A stretch of 64,000 bases of DNA from Tetraselmis striata (Eukaryota; Chlorophyta; Chlorodendrophyceae; Chlorodendrales; Chlorodendraceae). Positions 22,760 through 33,852 of the stretch are shown one piece after another. The translations under genes were made by a program, and so were the position numbers. The notes below the pieces were generated by a model, which had not been told where the DNA came from, searched no databases, and saw only the letters and a program-made list of their open reading frames with translations. The DNA lies in the NCBI GenBank assembly GCA_006384855.1, contig VCJN01001167.1, positions 1 to 64,000 of the forward strand. The letters are read 5' to 3'. The number at the start of each line of letters is the position of its first letter. The first letter of the stretch is position 1.

Positions 22760-24880
22760 GTTCTAGAAACATGTTAATCTTCCAGCTCTGCCTTGTGCTA
22801 CGAGTTTCGCATACTTGTCTTGCACGCCAAGGTTGCAGAGGCTGAACCAGTCCGCACCATGCGCATGGGCCTTCGACGGTTTGAGTCGTCGTGCCACTCA
22901 CAAGCGTTACATCATCGACAGCGACAGATAACCTCCCGTTAGTTTGGTTTTCCCGAATCGTGCGTTAGAAGGGGTTTCCAAGTCTTTCCCTCGCTTCGCA
23001 GCCGGGACATTGTATGCAAACGGTGCGGAATTGGAGCTTGGGGGGTCCATGTTGGGGGGGGGGGGGCGGGGGGGAGGGGGGGGTTAAATCTCAACACCCG
23101 AAGCCGAGTAGTAGTACCGGCTGGCGTAAGCTCCTGTAGTGGAGCACCCTCTCGCAGTACACTCTCGCAATGGTCAGCTATTGTGGATAGGTGTGGCACA
23201 CGCGGTCGGAACCTTGGCCGCCGCGTGTCGCGGCTGTCAACGACGATAACTACGCATGTCCAATAAATCGGCGCGGATGAATGAAGACGTCAACATTGTT
23301 AAGATGCCGACTACTTATGTGAGACGTTGTAACCAAGTTCGCATGCCCTCGCTCGCATCGGGGGTACGACATCGATCGTACCGCGTGGTCTACATGTGAG
23401 CCCGGATACCATGCGTGCATGTCGTTCCATGGGAAAGGCGCCGCTCATGCGCATGCTTCTCATAAAAGCTAGTAGTTCTCGCACCAGCTATTGTGCCTCA
23501 ACAGCTGTATGTTGTGGCCGTGGTGGATTCGGCATCGCCCTGTATGGCGCCTTTGCGTCGAGCGGCCGCATCGTCTACCGCCACTACTCGTTGTCGATGG
23601 CGGAGTCGACGATGCATTCCGTGACGTAAGGGTGCGCTTGTTGCTTGCGAGCTCGTGGCCAGTAGCCGTCCCGCGTTGTGCAGCAGCGGAAGCCACATCG
23701 CCACACTCCGCACCACGGGTACCGCGACGACAACGTGGCAAGTCGGTGAGCCTTCTTTGACATCGCCGAAGAACCCCGACACGCGTCAAATCCGATACGG
23801 CACGACCACAGCATTGTGTCCTACTTAGCCGTGCCCAATTGCAGTGTGTGCTCCGGGTGCGGCCCCTCATGCGATGCAACAAGCGGGTAGGGCGACTGCC
23901 GCTGATGAGAGCGGCGGCCATAAGCTGCCATCGTTGCGCGTCGTCACTTGACCACCTATCGCGCTACTGCGCCGGATGCCGGTACAATATCAACATCGTA
24001 GTGTCGCATACAACATGCTGTACGATTTCCTTGGTTATCGTGCGCGGCGCGCGTGCCCGCGACCGCAGGGGGGTACTCGTCGTATTTGTGGCGCTCATCC
24101 AAGCCTACTCGGCAGCATAGACTGCCGTCCTCATGCTTACCTGCACTCCCGGTCCCGGTCGGATGCCGCCTCTGCGGCTCGCATTCAACCATATTGCTGC
24201 GCGGCGCCCTTAGGAGAGACGCTTCCCTACATCCGCATCGTCCGGCCATATGTTACTTCCAACATCCTCAGCGCCGACAGCTCCCGCCCGCATTATCATA
24301 TCTACGCCTATGCCTCGAGGATTCTACAAGTCCTTTCTTCGCGAAACCCCCTACAAAGCAAGACCGCTTCCGCCTCTGTCTAGTCGGCACGCTTGCCGAC
24401 CGGCCACGCTTGTCCCGTCGTTGAAGTGCTTACCCTAAACAAGCCACGTGTACCTGGCAAAAGCAAACTCGGTTGCATGTTTGAAATATTATTATCAACA
24501 TGTTTATCATGGTGTTCCTCACAAATGTTTTCGGTCCCAGTGTTTCCTGCACGGTCGGTTGGTGGTTTCATCCGGATAGGACGTCAACTTATTCATGGTA
24601 TACCGCCTAGTTTCTTTACGGGTCGTTACTCCATCCCAGTGCGCCCCGATGTCCCCGGCCGGGGAGCTACTTTGGACAGCCAGCATCACCACATCGTATG
24701 CCATCTTCCAGCTCGCTTGCTACCTTCGGCAGCGCTCTCCCGTGTTCCATTCCCGCCTTACCGCTCCACCTCATTTCCCCTCCACCTCGTCCTTGGCCAT
24801 AAAATGGCGCTTCTTCCATGTAGGCAACCTTCTCACCTTCTTGGCAAAACCAGACTCGATTGCGTGTATGAAACCCAGCT
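22760..24880 (+). mobile_element. Non-coding repeat element, copy 1 (left end missing)
   Basis: Co-linear with 49507-51870: CATCTTCCAGCTC at the left; TGGAATTGGAG(C/T)TTGGGGGGTCC with CTCAACACCC in the middle; CGTCCGGCC(A/G)TATGT further right; GCCATAAAATGGCGCTTCTT at the right. No lasting open frame. Its left end is cut off where the large inverted-repeat element begins. Confidence 0.7.
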
Positions 24881-25034
24881 TTAATCGCCAGTCTGCCATG
24901 GACTTATGTTTCGGATTGATGTTCGGAAATATGAATAGCGACTACATAGAGAAGGAAAAACAAAACAATGAAAATTTGCCATTTATTTTTACAGTATTGA
25001 GAAATCGTGGAGGGAAAAACAGAGTTAGGGAGGG

Positions 25035-25221
25035 CGCTGCGTGGAACGCAGCGAAAACTGGAAAATGGCAGGCTCAGTTGTTAAGGCTGCTTTTAATATG
25101 TCTACTCGTGATGCACCCAACAAGGGCGCAACGATAGGCGCCTAGTTCCCGTACCACTGAGCAGCACTTGTAGCTGAAAAGCGGTTAGGTCAAGGAGTAA
25201 CCCCATAAGCTACTTTAGATC
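25035..25221. repeat. Terminal direct repeat of element A, left
   Basis: Starts with the palindrome CGCTGCGTGGAACGCAGCG and ends TTTAGATC. Homologous to the three other repeats at 28017, 28425 and 31341. Confidence 0.85.
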
Positions 25222-25249
25222 ATTTCAAAGTTGAGTCTGGTTTTGCCAG

Positions 25250-27000
25250 TCATGAGCGAATGGAGAGAGCGGTGGATTGACGGAGAAGGGGTAGCGCCAA
25301 GTCATGAAGGAGGCACCGGGAAGGCCACCGCTGCGGAGTCTTGTTGGAATTAGAAGTGGCGGAGGGGGGCGATGTGGCCAAAGAAGAACCATGCGCAAGG
25401 TGAAGGAAGAACGTTTGGGTCGATGTAGTCCAGAACAACGTCGAAGTTAGTGGCCCATCCGCCTTGGTAGCGAATGTGGGACAATGGAACTCCGACGGCG
25501 TTGGCGGCAGACGCTGCTCCCTTGCGAAGGCTGTAATAGGTCCAGGAAGTGCCGGCGGGAGGGGCAGCACCGACAAGACGGACGGGTGTAGACAGCCAGT
25601 CCGGCATTGTAGCGGCGGTCCAAGGTTTGGACTGCTCGCTTGGGAAGACCGCCCTGAAGTTTGTTTCAGCCAAGCAAGGCAACATTAATTAGGGGGACAG
25701 ACTGTACGTTGTCGATGAAGTGGTGCAGGAGACGTGCAACTCGAAGGTGTTATGACACCGGAAGGAGAAGCACGCGCGGGTCGTCGGGTCCCCGTCGGCT
25801 AGCGTGGCCTTTCTCGCGGTACATGGACCCTGCACATTACCTGCAGGGTAATGTTGTAGTCGTCGACATGCACATCCCGCACTCGGCAGGACACACCAAT
25901 AACTCCCCTGGCAAAGAACATGAAGTTGACAACCGAGGCCACGAGGGCTCGGAAGTCGTGTTGGTACTTTGTGGTGGGAGCAGACACAATCAACTCGGCA
26001 TGTTCGGCGTAGCTGCAAGCTACATCAGCAGGCAGAGGAACTCGCAAAGGGGCGGCTTCCATACGTCGCTGCCGCAGCATCAGCCCACGTCTACCTGCAG
26101 TAAGGTGTAGGCTGTCCTTGGCGATTGGGTCGAGGTTGTACAGCTCGAAGAAAGTGTTGTTTGCATACATGTAGGGTTGCAATGATTTAGCTCCAATGTG
26201 CCCTTGCTCACCAATCCAGGCAACGTACCGGACGACAGTAGCAGTGGTCGCCTCCATCGGGCTGATGTTCTCGGAGTCGTGGCAGAACTCTGCGAACTGA
26301 GACAGTCTGCCGGCGTAATTCTTGAGTGTCTGAGCGGTGAGAGAGCTGGAGAGCAGGTCGAGCGTCCGCTTCGTAAGGTTCGTTTGAGCCGAAAGCATCA
26401 AGCAGTCGTTATCGTTGTGAGTCGACGACGACCTGACGGAGCCAGGGGGCGACAGCTCCGGGCTCGTCCATTTCGTAAGTGCGTCGTTTTACCGACAAAG
26501 TGCCAGGAGGGCGACTACTATTTGCAAGGTACTCGCCGGCAGCAGCGGTTAGGTTCTTGGCGGTTGGCATGTAGTTGCTGGACGGGTTTGCAGTAGTGCC
26601 AGTACGGGTTTGCTGGGCTAGTTCAGGTAAGAGCCCCCCCCCGCGCGCCCCTCGCGCTCGTAGCGCTTGTCACGCGCGTAACGTACACGCGCGAAGCTTG
26701 GTCGTTGCGAACCGGTTGTAACACGCAATGTGACAACCGACGGACGCAGTGATGAAATGGTACGGGAGGCGGTTGGTTGAGCCGCCATGTTCAAGTGTGC
26801 GGATAGTTGAGCCGCACTCGGCTGTAGCTGTAGGAAGCGCCGCACCGAGGAAGGTCTAAATGAAGTCTGTAAGGTGTGTGTGGGGGGGGGGGGGGTCAGG
26901 TCCTGACACGGGGCGCTCATCCCGCCATTGAGCTGTAAGGGTGCGCTTTGCGGCGGTCACCGAAAGGTGGCCTCGCAAAGCTCCAGCGGCTCCGACGAAA
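25250..27000 (-). pseudogene. Broken tyrosine recombinase of element A
   Basis: Pieces in different frames match the intact protein of element B: the N-terminal region at 26618-26920, the core-binding domain at 25799-26401 (LDLLSSSLTAQTLKNYAGR) and the catalytic end at 25350-25685. In the last piece the HxxR motif reads YSLRKG, so the catalytic His is also lost. The nucleophile context VLDYIDP is kept. Confidence 0.85.
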
Positions 27001-27014
27001 GGCGCCCCACACCG

Positions 27015-27899
27015 TCACTCGTGCTCACCTTCGCGGCCACGCCCGCGTCCACCGCCACGTCCTCGTCCACGCCCGCGCCCTGCAGCTCTTGCCGCTACCC
27101 GAGCAGTGGCGGTTGCTTTGGCGCTGCTGGCCACTGTCGCCTCGAAGACGCGACGCTCGTAGTCCCTCATGAGGTCCCCAAAGATCGCACAACCCGGATG
27201 CTCAGAAGCAGGCTGAAAGTGTTGGGCTCGCAGCACGTCCAGAACACCTTGGTCACCGTGCACACGCTTGACCTCATTAAGCCTTCGTAGGAAGGCCAAA
27301 CGAAAGCGAAACGCCTTGTCGATGGGCGGCCTCGGCGTGGTTCCGAGCTCTCGCGAGGTAGGGGGTGAAGTGCGGACTAGCAGCAGGGACGTAGGGCAGC
27401 AGCTCGTCGAGTGCCACGAAAAGTGCGGCCATGCATGTGGGCGCCGAAACACGACATCCATAAGTACTCCTCCTGGGCCGGCAGACGCCGGTCATCCTGC
27501 TTGAGGTACTCGTTCGTTAGGTCGGTGCTCAAGGGGAAGAGTCCAGGCACTCGGCTTACCGGTCGAACGGCCTCGTAACCAGACTCTGCTGCTGCAGTAG
27601 CTCTGGCACCGCGAGGTAGTCATCCTCGTCACTCACGGATTTTGCTCCGACACGGCCGCTCCGGGCTAGCTCTAGCAAGTTGGGGCGCTCTAAAGCTCCC
27701 TCGCCGCCTGTCGGTTGTTCCGCAATGCGCTGCCCGGAGCCGGAACCATGTGCTCCTTCTCCATCAACAACGCGCTCACGAGCCGTCCATTGGGCCAACG
27801 TTGTGGCAAGCTCGCACGCAGTAATGTAGACTGGGCCTTCGCGTCTGCGTGTAGCGACTCGAGCGTCGGCTCAATGACGGGTTCTTCTCCATATGGCAT
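27015..27899 (-). pseudogene. Broken gag-like gene of element A
   Basis: Matches the gag-like protein of element B from MPYGEEPVIEPTLESLHAD to the Arg-Gly tail, but is split by frameshifts at about 27330 and 27550. Confidence 0.8.
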
Positions 27900-28016
27900 G
27901 GTAACGCACGGACGTACGGATGAGAATATCACACACGGGTGGTGAGCCGGGTGTGGTCTTGAACAACCTGGGGTGACCTTGCTCGCAACAGGTTACGAGT
28001 CAGACAGTTTTTACAT

Positions 28017-28205
28017 CGCTGAGTGGAACGCAGCGAATACTGGAAGATGGCAGGCTCAGCTGTTATGGCTGCTTTTAATATGTCTACTCGTGCTGCACCC
28101 AAAAAGGGCGCAACGACAGGTGCCTAGTTCCCGTACCACTGAGCAGCACTTGTAGCTGAAAAGTGGTTGGGTCAAGGGAGGAAACCCCATAAACTAGTTT
28201 AGATC
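28017..28205. repeat. Terminal direct repeat of element A, right
   Basis: 189 bases, same family as 25035-25221. It is preceded inside the element by CAGTTTTTACAT, as in element B. Confidence 0.85.
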
Positions 28206-28424
28206 TGGATACCAGCATGTAATCTGTACACTGCGCGAATATTGATTTAATCCTTATGTTCCGGATGATAGCACTAAGGACATTTCTTTCCGGACTGGTG
28301 CTGACGTTTCAAAATTGAGTCTGGTTTTGCCAAAAAGGTCGCGCAGGCTGTTTTACACGGTCAAGAGCCGAAATTGGCAGGATGGTTTAGCGAAAGCGTG
28401 GAGGGAAAACGGAGTCAGGGGGGG
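28206..28424. other. 219-base spacer between the two recombinase elements
   Basis: 28311-28355 is an inverted fragment related to the right end of the repeat element family (GTGTAAAACAGCC and TGGCAAAACCAGACTC blocks at 24819-24870 and 51829). No gene. Confidence 0.6.
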
Positions 28425-28609
28425 CGCTGCGTGGAACGCAGCGAAAACTGGAAGATGGCAGGCTCAGCTGTTCTGGCTGCTTTTATGTCTACTCGTGCTG
28501 CACCCAACAAGGGCGCAACAACAGTTACTAGTTCCCGTACCACTGAGCAGCACTTGTAGCTAAAAAGCGGTTAGGTCAAGGATGGAAACCCCATAAACTA
28601 GTTTAGATC
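28425..28609. repeat. Terminal direct repeat of element B, left
   Basis: 185 bases, from the palindrome CGCTGCGTGGAACGCAGCG to TTTAGATC. The same length as its partner at 31341. Confidence 0.9.
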
Positions 28610-28689
28610 ATTTCAAAGTTGAGTCTGGTTTTGCCAGTCTTGAGCGAACGTAGAGAGCGGTGGATTGACGGAGAAGGGGTAGCGCCAAG

Positions 28690-30315
28690 TCATGAAGGAG
28701 GCACTGGGAAGGCCACCGCTGCGGAGTCCTGTTGGACTTGGAAGTGGCGGAGGGGGGCGATGTGTCCAAAGAAGAACCACGCGCCAGGATAAGGAAGAAC
28801 GTTGGGGTCGATGTAGTCCAGAACGACATCAGAGTTAGTGGCCCAACCGCCTTGGTAGCGGATGTGGGACAGTGGTGTTCCGATGGCGTTTGCTGCAGAG
28901 GCTGCGCCCTTGCGTAGACTGTGTGAAGTCCAGGAAGTGCCAGCAGGGGGGGCAGCGTTGACTAGGTTGACTGCTGTAGACAACCAGTCTGACATCGTAG
29001 CCGCAGTCCAAGGTTTTGACTGCTCAGCCACATTGACAGCCCAGAAGTTGGAGGCAGCCAAGCCAACAGTAACCAGGGGGACAGACTGGATGTTGTCGAT
29101 GAAGTAGTGCAAGAGACGTGCCACTCGAGGGTGCTCGGACACTGGAAGGAGAAGTACGCGCAGATCGCCGGGTCCCCGCCGGCAAGCGCGACCCTTCTCG
29201 CGGTAGATCTGCAAGGTGATGTTGTAGGTGTCGACATGCACATCTTGCACTCGACAGGAGACGCCAGTAAGGCGCCTGGCAAAGAACAGGAAGTTGACAA
29301 TCGAGGCCAAGAGGGCTCGGTAGTCGAGGTGGGACTCTGGGTAAGGAGCAGACACAATTAGCTCGGCCTTTGAGACGAAGCGGTAAGCTACATCCGCAGG
29401 CAGAGGGACACGCAAAGGGGCAGCGTCCAGTCGGCGCTGACGCAACATTAACCCACGTCTTGCCGAAGTGAGGTGTAGGCTGTCCTTGGCGATCGGGACG
29501 AGGTTGTGCAGCTCGAAGAAGGTGTTGATGGCAGACAGGTAGGGCTGCAACGATTTAGCTGCGATGTGCCCTCGCTCCCCGATCCAGGCAACGTACCGAA
29601 CAACAGTAGCAGTAGTCGCTTCCAACGGGCTGATGTTCTCGGAGTCGTGGCAGAACTCAGCGAACTGAGACAACCTGCCGGCGTAGCTCTTGAGGGTCTG
29701 AGCGCTGAGGGAGCTGGAGAGCAGGTCGAGCGTCCGCTGGCCTAGCTCGTCTGAGCCGAACGCGTCCTGCAGTCGAGATCGCAGTGACGCAGCCCATGGA
29801 GCGATAGCTGCGGGCTCGTCAATTACGTAAGTGCGTCGTTTTACTGACAGAGTTCCACCGGCACGGCTACTGTTCGCAAAGTACTCGGCAGCAACGGTTA
29901 GGTTCCCGGCGGTTGGCCGGTAGTTGCTGGACGGGTTTGCAGTAGCTCCAGTACGGGTTTGCGGGGCTAGGTTCAGGTAAGAGGGCCGCCCCGCGCGCCC
30001 TTCGCGCTCATAGCACCTGTCACGTGCGTAACGTACACGCGCGAAACTTGGTCGTTGCGAACCGGTTGTAACACGTAGTGTAACAACCGACGAACGCAGA
30101 GATGGGGTTGTAAGAAAGGCGGATGGTTGAGCCGCCATGTGCAGGCGTGCGGATGGTTGAGCCGCACTCGGCTGTAGCTGTAAGAAGCGCCGCACCGAGG
30201 AAGGTCTAAATGAAGTCTGTAAGGTGGGGGGGTCAGGTCCTGACACAGGGCGCTCATCCCGCCGTTGAGCTGCAAGGGTGCGTCTTGCGGCGGTCACCGA
30301 AAGGTGGCCTCGCAA
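28690..30315 (-). CDS. Tyrosine recombinase of element B
   Basis: 541-residue open frame. The upstream limit (TTG at 30315) is only the frame limit; an internal ATG may be the true start. The basic, Ser/Arg-rich first ~150 residues are followed by a SAM-like core-binding region (LSSSLSAQTLKSYAGRLSQF) and a C-terminal catalytic domain. Catalytic set: Arg in TGVSCRVQDV, HSLRKG with His465 and Arg468, GGW with Trp491 in the second His/Trp position, and Tyr501 in VLDYIDP. Such enzymes cut and rejoin DNA through a 3'-phosphotyrosine bond and integrate circular or extrachromosomal element DNA. The order gag-like then recombinase on one strand suggests a single transcript. The nearest relatives are probably recombinases of DIRS-like or Crypton elements. 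Confidence 0.9.
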   Translation of the reverse strand: MRGHLSVTAARRTLAAQRRDERPVSGPDPPTLQTSFRPSSVRRFLQLQPSAAQPSARLHMAAQPSAFLTTPSLRSSVVTLRVTTGSQRPSFARVRYARDRCYEREGRAGRPSYLNLAPQTRTGATANPSSNYRPTAGNLTVAAEYFANSSRAGGTLSVKRRTYVIDEPAAIAPWAASLRSRLQDAFGSDELGQRTLDLLSSSLSAQTLKSYAGRLSQFAEFCHDSENISPLEATTATVVRYVAWIGERGHIAAKSLQPYLSAINTFFELHNLVPIAKDSLHLTSARRGLMLRQRRLDAAPLRVPLPADVAYRFVSKAELIVSAPYPESHLDYRALLASIVNFLFFARRLTGVSCRVQDVHVDTYNITLQIYREKGRACRRGPGDLRVLLLPVSEHPRVARLLHYFIDNIQSVPLVTVGLAASNFWAVNVAEQSKPWTAATMSDWLSTAVNLVNAAPPAGTSWTSHSLRKGAASAANAIGTPLSHIRYQGGWATNSDVVLDYIDPNVLPYPGAWFFFGHIAPLRHFQVQQDSAAVAFPVPPS

Positions 30316-30351
30316 GGCTCCTGCAGCTCCGACGAGCGGCGCCCCACACCG

Positions 30352-31227
30352 TCACTCGTGCTCACCTTCGCGGCCACGTCCACGTCCGCCGCCACGTCCT
30401 CGCCCACGCCCGCGACCTGCAGCTGCAGCCGCTACTCGAGAAGTAGCGGTCGCCTTGGCGCTGCTGGCAACGGTCGCCTCGAAGACACGACGCTCGTAGT
30501 CCCTCATGAGGTCCCCAAAAATCGCAGAACCCAAATGCTCCGAAGCAGGCTGAAAATGCTGAGCTCGCAGCACGTCCAGAACACCTTGGTCACCGTGCAC
30601 CCGCTTGATCTCATTCAGTCTCCGCAGGAAGGCTAGACGAAAACGAAACGCCTTGTCGATGGCCTCGGCGTGATTCCGAGCTCTCGCGAGGTAGGGGGTG
30701 AAGTCCTGGTTAGTGGCGGGGACGTAAGGTAGCAGCTCGTCGAGCGCCACGAAAAGGGCGGCCATGTGGGCCCCGAAACACGACATCCACAAGTACTCCT
30801 CCTGGGCCGGCAGACGCCGGTCATCCTGCTTGAGGTACTCGTTCGTTAGGTCGGTGCTCAAAGGGAAAAGTCCAGGCACTCGGCTGACCGGTCGAACGGC
30901 CTCGTAACCAGACTCTGCTCTCTGCAGTAGCTCTGGCACCGCGAGGTAATCATCCTCGGCACTCACGGATTTTGCTCCGACACGGCCGCTCTGGGCTAGC
31001 TCTAGCAAGTCGGGGCGCTCTGCGGCTCCCCCGCTGCCTGTCGGCTGTCCCGCGAAGCGCTGCCCTGAGCCGGAGCCATGTGCCCCTTCTCCATCAACAA
31101 CGCGATCACGAGTCGTCAATTGTGCCACAGCTGTAGCAAGCTCTCGCAGTAATGAAGACTGGGCCCTCATATCTGCGTTCAGCGACTGCAACGTCGGCTC
31201 GGCGACGGGTTCTTCTCCATCTGACAT
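30352..31227 (-). CDS. Gag-like protein of element B
   Basis: 291 residues from the ATG at 31227 (MSDGEEPVAEP). The frame is also open 11 codons further up. N-terminal helix (LRELATAVAQL), a Gly/Ser linker, and a mostly helical middle with Trp/Cys-containing EEYLWMSCFGAHMAALFVAL and RNHAEAIDKAFRFRLAFLRR. The tail is a run of Arg-Gly repeats, a common RNA/DNA-binding signature. No zinc knuckle. It ends 37 bases before the recombinase frame limit, so the two may be translated from one RNA. The broken copy in element A shows that the gene belongs to the element. Role as a capsid or nucleic-acid chaperone is inferred only. Confidence 0.7.
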   Translation of the reverse strand: MSDGEEPVAEPTLQSLNADMRAQSSLLRELATAVAQLTTRDRVVDGEGAHGSGSGQRFAGQPTGSGGAAERPDLLELAQSGRVGAKSVSAEDDYLAVPELLQRAESGYEAVRPVSRVPGLFPLSTDLTNEYLKQDDRRLPAQEEYLWMSCFGAHMAALFVALDELLPYVPATNQDFTPYLARARNHAEAIDKAFRFRLAFLRRLNEIKRVHGDQGVLDVLRAQHFQPASEHLGSAIFGDLMRDYERRVFEATVASSAKATATSRVAAAAAGRGRGRGRGGGRGRGREGEHE

Positions 31228-31340
31228 GGTGACGCACGGACGTACGGACGAGAATATCACACTCGGGTGGCGAGCCGGGTGTGGTCTTGAACAACCTGGG
31301 GTGACCTTGCTCGCAACGGGTTACGAGACAGTTTTTACAT

Positions 31341-31525
31341 CGCTGCGTGGAACGCAGCGAAAACTGGAAGATGGCAGGCTCAGCTGTTCTGGCTGCTTTT
31401 ATGTCTACTCGTGTTGCACCCAACAAGGGCGCAACAACAGTTACTAGTTCCCGTACCACTGAGCAGCACTTGTAGCTAAAAAGCGGTTAGGTCAAGGATG
31501 GAAACCCCATAAACTAGTTTAGATC
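31341..31525. repeat. Terminal direct repeat of element B, right
   Basis: 185 bases, partner of 28425-28609. On the coding strand this is the upstream end and probably holds the element promoter. Confidence 0.9.
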
Positions 31526-32020
31526 AATATAATGACGACGCGCCGAGAGCGTCTGCTGACGTCACCAAAACTGCCCGCGCGGCCCTGCTTGCTCGGAGCG
31601 GGGGGTGGCGATCGGATGATGCCCTGGCTGCGGAACTCGACAGTTCGACAGCACTTCGTTGCCACTGAACCTCGCTTACAGCGCTGCCCAGACGGCGCCC
31701 GTGTAGCCTAACCTCGCACTTCGTTGCGCGCTTCGAGTCTGAGGCCGATCGACCGGGCCGCGCACAACAAGTTTCCCTCTGTCGTGTGTTGACGGCATAG
31801 CTGCGATCTCCGAGCCGTTCGCGCCGCAACGCAGCACCGCACCGCACTGCTGCGGAGGATCCCGCTCGGCGCCGCAGCCTGGCAGGCGCTTCCCTTTGTT
31901 CCGCCCACGCCGGCACTCTCAGGCTCTCAGGGTTAGGCAGCCTCAGCAGCCGAGCGGGCCGATAGCTCGCGCAAAGATAAAAGTATATATTGATACGGGA
32001 AAGGGCAAAGCCGGGGAAGT
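31526..32020. promoter_or_regulatory. Upstream region of thioredoxin y
   Basis: About 0.5 kb between the mobile element and the thioredoxin start. A TATA-like AAGTATATATTGA lies at 31981-31993, 28 bases before the ATG, possibly a TATA box with a very short leader. No gene seen. Confidence 0.4.
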
Positions 32021-33820
32021 ATGCTGTCTTCGCTCTCCTCCTCCTGCCGCGCCCCGGCCGGGGTCCAAACCCAGCACCCCAGCCGGCTCCCGAAGTCCTG
32101 CGTCCGGCTGTCGCGCTGCCACGCTACGGCGGCGCGCTGCCCAGGCGGCCGGTGCGTGCCCCTCCCCCCCCCCCCCCCCCCCCCGACGGCTCCCCGACCC
32201 CCGGCGCGTGCGAGTTGCGGTTTCTTTTTCCCGACCTCGTCCCGTTCCTTCCAGGGAGAGAGAGTCGCTACATGTCGTACCGACTGGCAGGTCTACACCA
32301 CTGCATGTCGCCCAGTCTGCCTTGTATCCTATGTCAAGTATTTGAGATTTATTGTAGGGGTGCGACTCCTGCTGCATGAGGACGCGGTTGTCTGATTATC
32401 TGGTGCGCAGTTTTAGCTGCGAGCCTATTTGTGGATCAGGACCTGGTCCCACGCCATGGCGCCGGGTTAGAGGGATGGGGAGCTCTCCGCAAGGACACCC
32501 TGCCGGCAAGCCTCCCTTGCCCTGCTTATCCGCGTGGCTGCGCAGGTGGCCGCAGCGCGGCGCCGTCGGGCGGGCGCCCCCCAGCGCCCCCGGCCGCGGG
32601 CGGCTGCAGGTGAGCGCCTGGCTGAGGCAGCCGCTGCGACATCGGATATGTGGGCAGGAGGCAAACAGCAAGTGGGGGCGCATCCTGGGGAGAAGGGAGG
32701 GCCATGAGGGCAGAGGCTTGGGTGCAGCTGGCCGACATAGTTCCATGTATGTCTGGGCTCCATCAGGGACGAAAGGGCGAGGGGAAGAGGCTGCCGGAAT
32801 GTACAGAAGTGCGGTGTTTCGGGGGGCGCTTGTATGGTGCACCCTTGAACAAGCTGCTTGTGAGAGTGCAGAGAAATTTGGGGAGGGGGTTTGGGACATG
32901 CGAGCGGCGAGTGGCCGAGCGGCTGATCCGTTCCGGCGTTGCCCCCCCCCCCCCCCCCCCTTCCCCTTGGCAGGTGGCGGCCGCGGTGAAGCAGCAGTTC
33001 AGCAGCTTTGACGACATGATCGCCAACTCGGAGGTGCCGCTGCTGATTGACTGGTACGCCACCTGGTGCGGGCCCTGCCAGGTGCAGTCCGCGGAGCTCG
33101 AGGTGCGGCGGCAGCATCCTCACCCCCCCCCCCCCCCCCCCACTCTTCCTCCTCCCAACCTCCACATCCCACCACCTCCACCACCCCCACCACCAGCACC
33201 TCCACCACCCCCACAACCACTAAGACCCCCCCCTTTCAACCCCTACTCCCCACCACCCCCTCCCCGCCGGCCCAGCCTCCCCCACAGCACTCTGGCGGCT
33301 GGTGGCCACAAGCACTCAGCACCATTGCCGAGCGGCGCCATGGAAGGGGCACGGAGCGTCCCCAATTACGCACTACAGTCAGGCGGGTCGGCGTACTAGC
33401 TGCCGGGAAGAGTGAGGTCAGGTCAGGTCAGGTCAGGTCAGGCGTTGCACGCATCCCATCAGGAAACATTTGGGTCGCAACCCCTAGTCTATCCCTAGTC
33501 AAACCCTAGTCTATCCTAAAAGACGAGCCACACGATGCAGTGCAGCCTCTCCGGGACACTGACGCACCGGGGTTGCCATCCTCATTTGTCCTTCGCAAAG
33601 AGTCGCGCCCGCTAGAATCGCCGCGCCTCTCGCCCATCAGGCGCATTCGTTACGTCTCCGTCCGTCTGCCGGGACGGGCGGCACCAGAATCGCGAAACCT
33701 CTTATGACGGCCGCGAAACTTGCCATTTCCGCGACAGCTGGTGAAACCATCCAGCTTCATTGTAGCACCAGGCGCTCTCCTCCCCCGTGACCCCAGTCAG
33801 CAATGGTGCAGACTGAGCAG

Positions 33821-33852
<32 letters not shown>

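Larger units (their letters stand above)
25035..28205 (-). mobile_element. Tyrosine-recombinase element A (degenerate)
   Basis: 3.17 kb, same layout as element B: direct terminal repeats 25035-25221 and 28017-28205, gag-like gene then recombinase gene on the minus strand. Both genes carry frameshifts and stops. The right terminal palindrome has one mutation (CGCTGAGT for CGCTGCGT). Confidence 0.85.
28425..31525 (-). mobile_element. Tyrosine-recombinase element B (intact): gag-like gene plus recombinase
   Basis: 3,101 bases bounded by two 185-base, nearly identical direct repeats (28425-28609 and 31341-31525). Both minus-strand genes are fully open, so the copy is young. No reverse transcriptase or RNase H lies between them, unlike DIRS, Ngaro or PAT elements. 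Unlike classical Cryptons it has a second gene and terminal direct repeats. It could be a non-autonomous DIRS-type retroelement or a Crypton-like DNA element with an added RNA/DNA-binding gene. Confidence 0.85.

Noticed and set aside
33480..33520. CCCTAGT-type telomere-like repeats in a thioredoxin intron
   Set aside because: Only a few irregular units; not a telomeric array.
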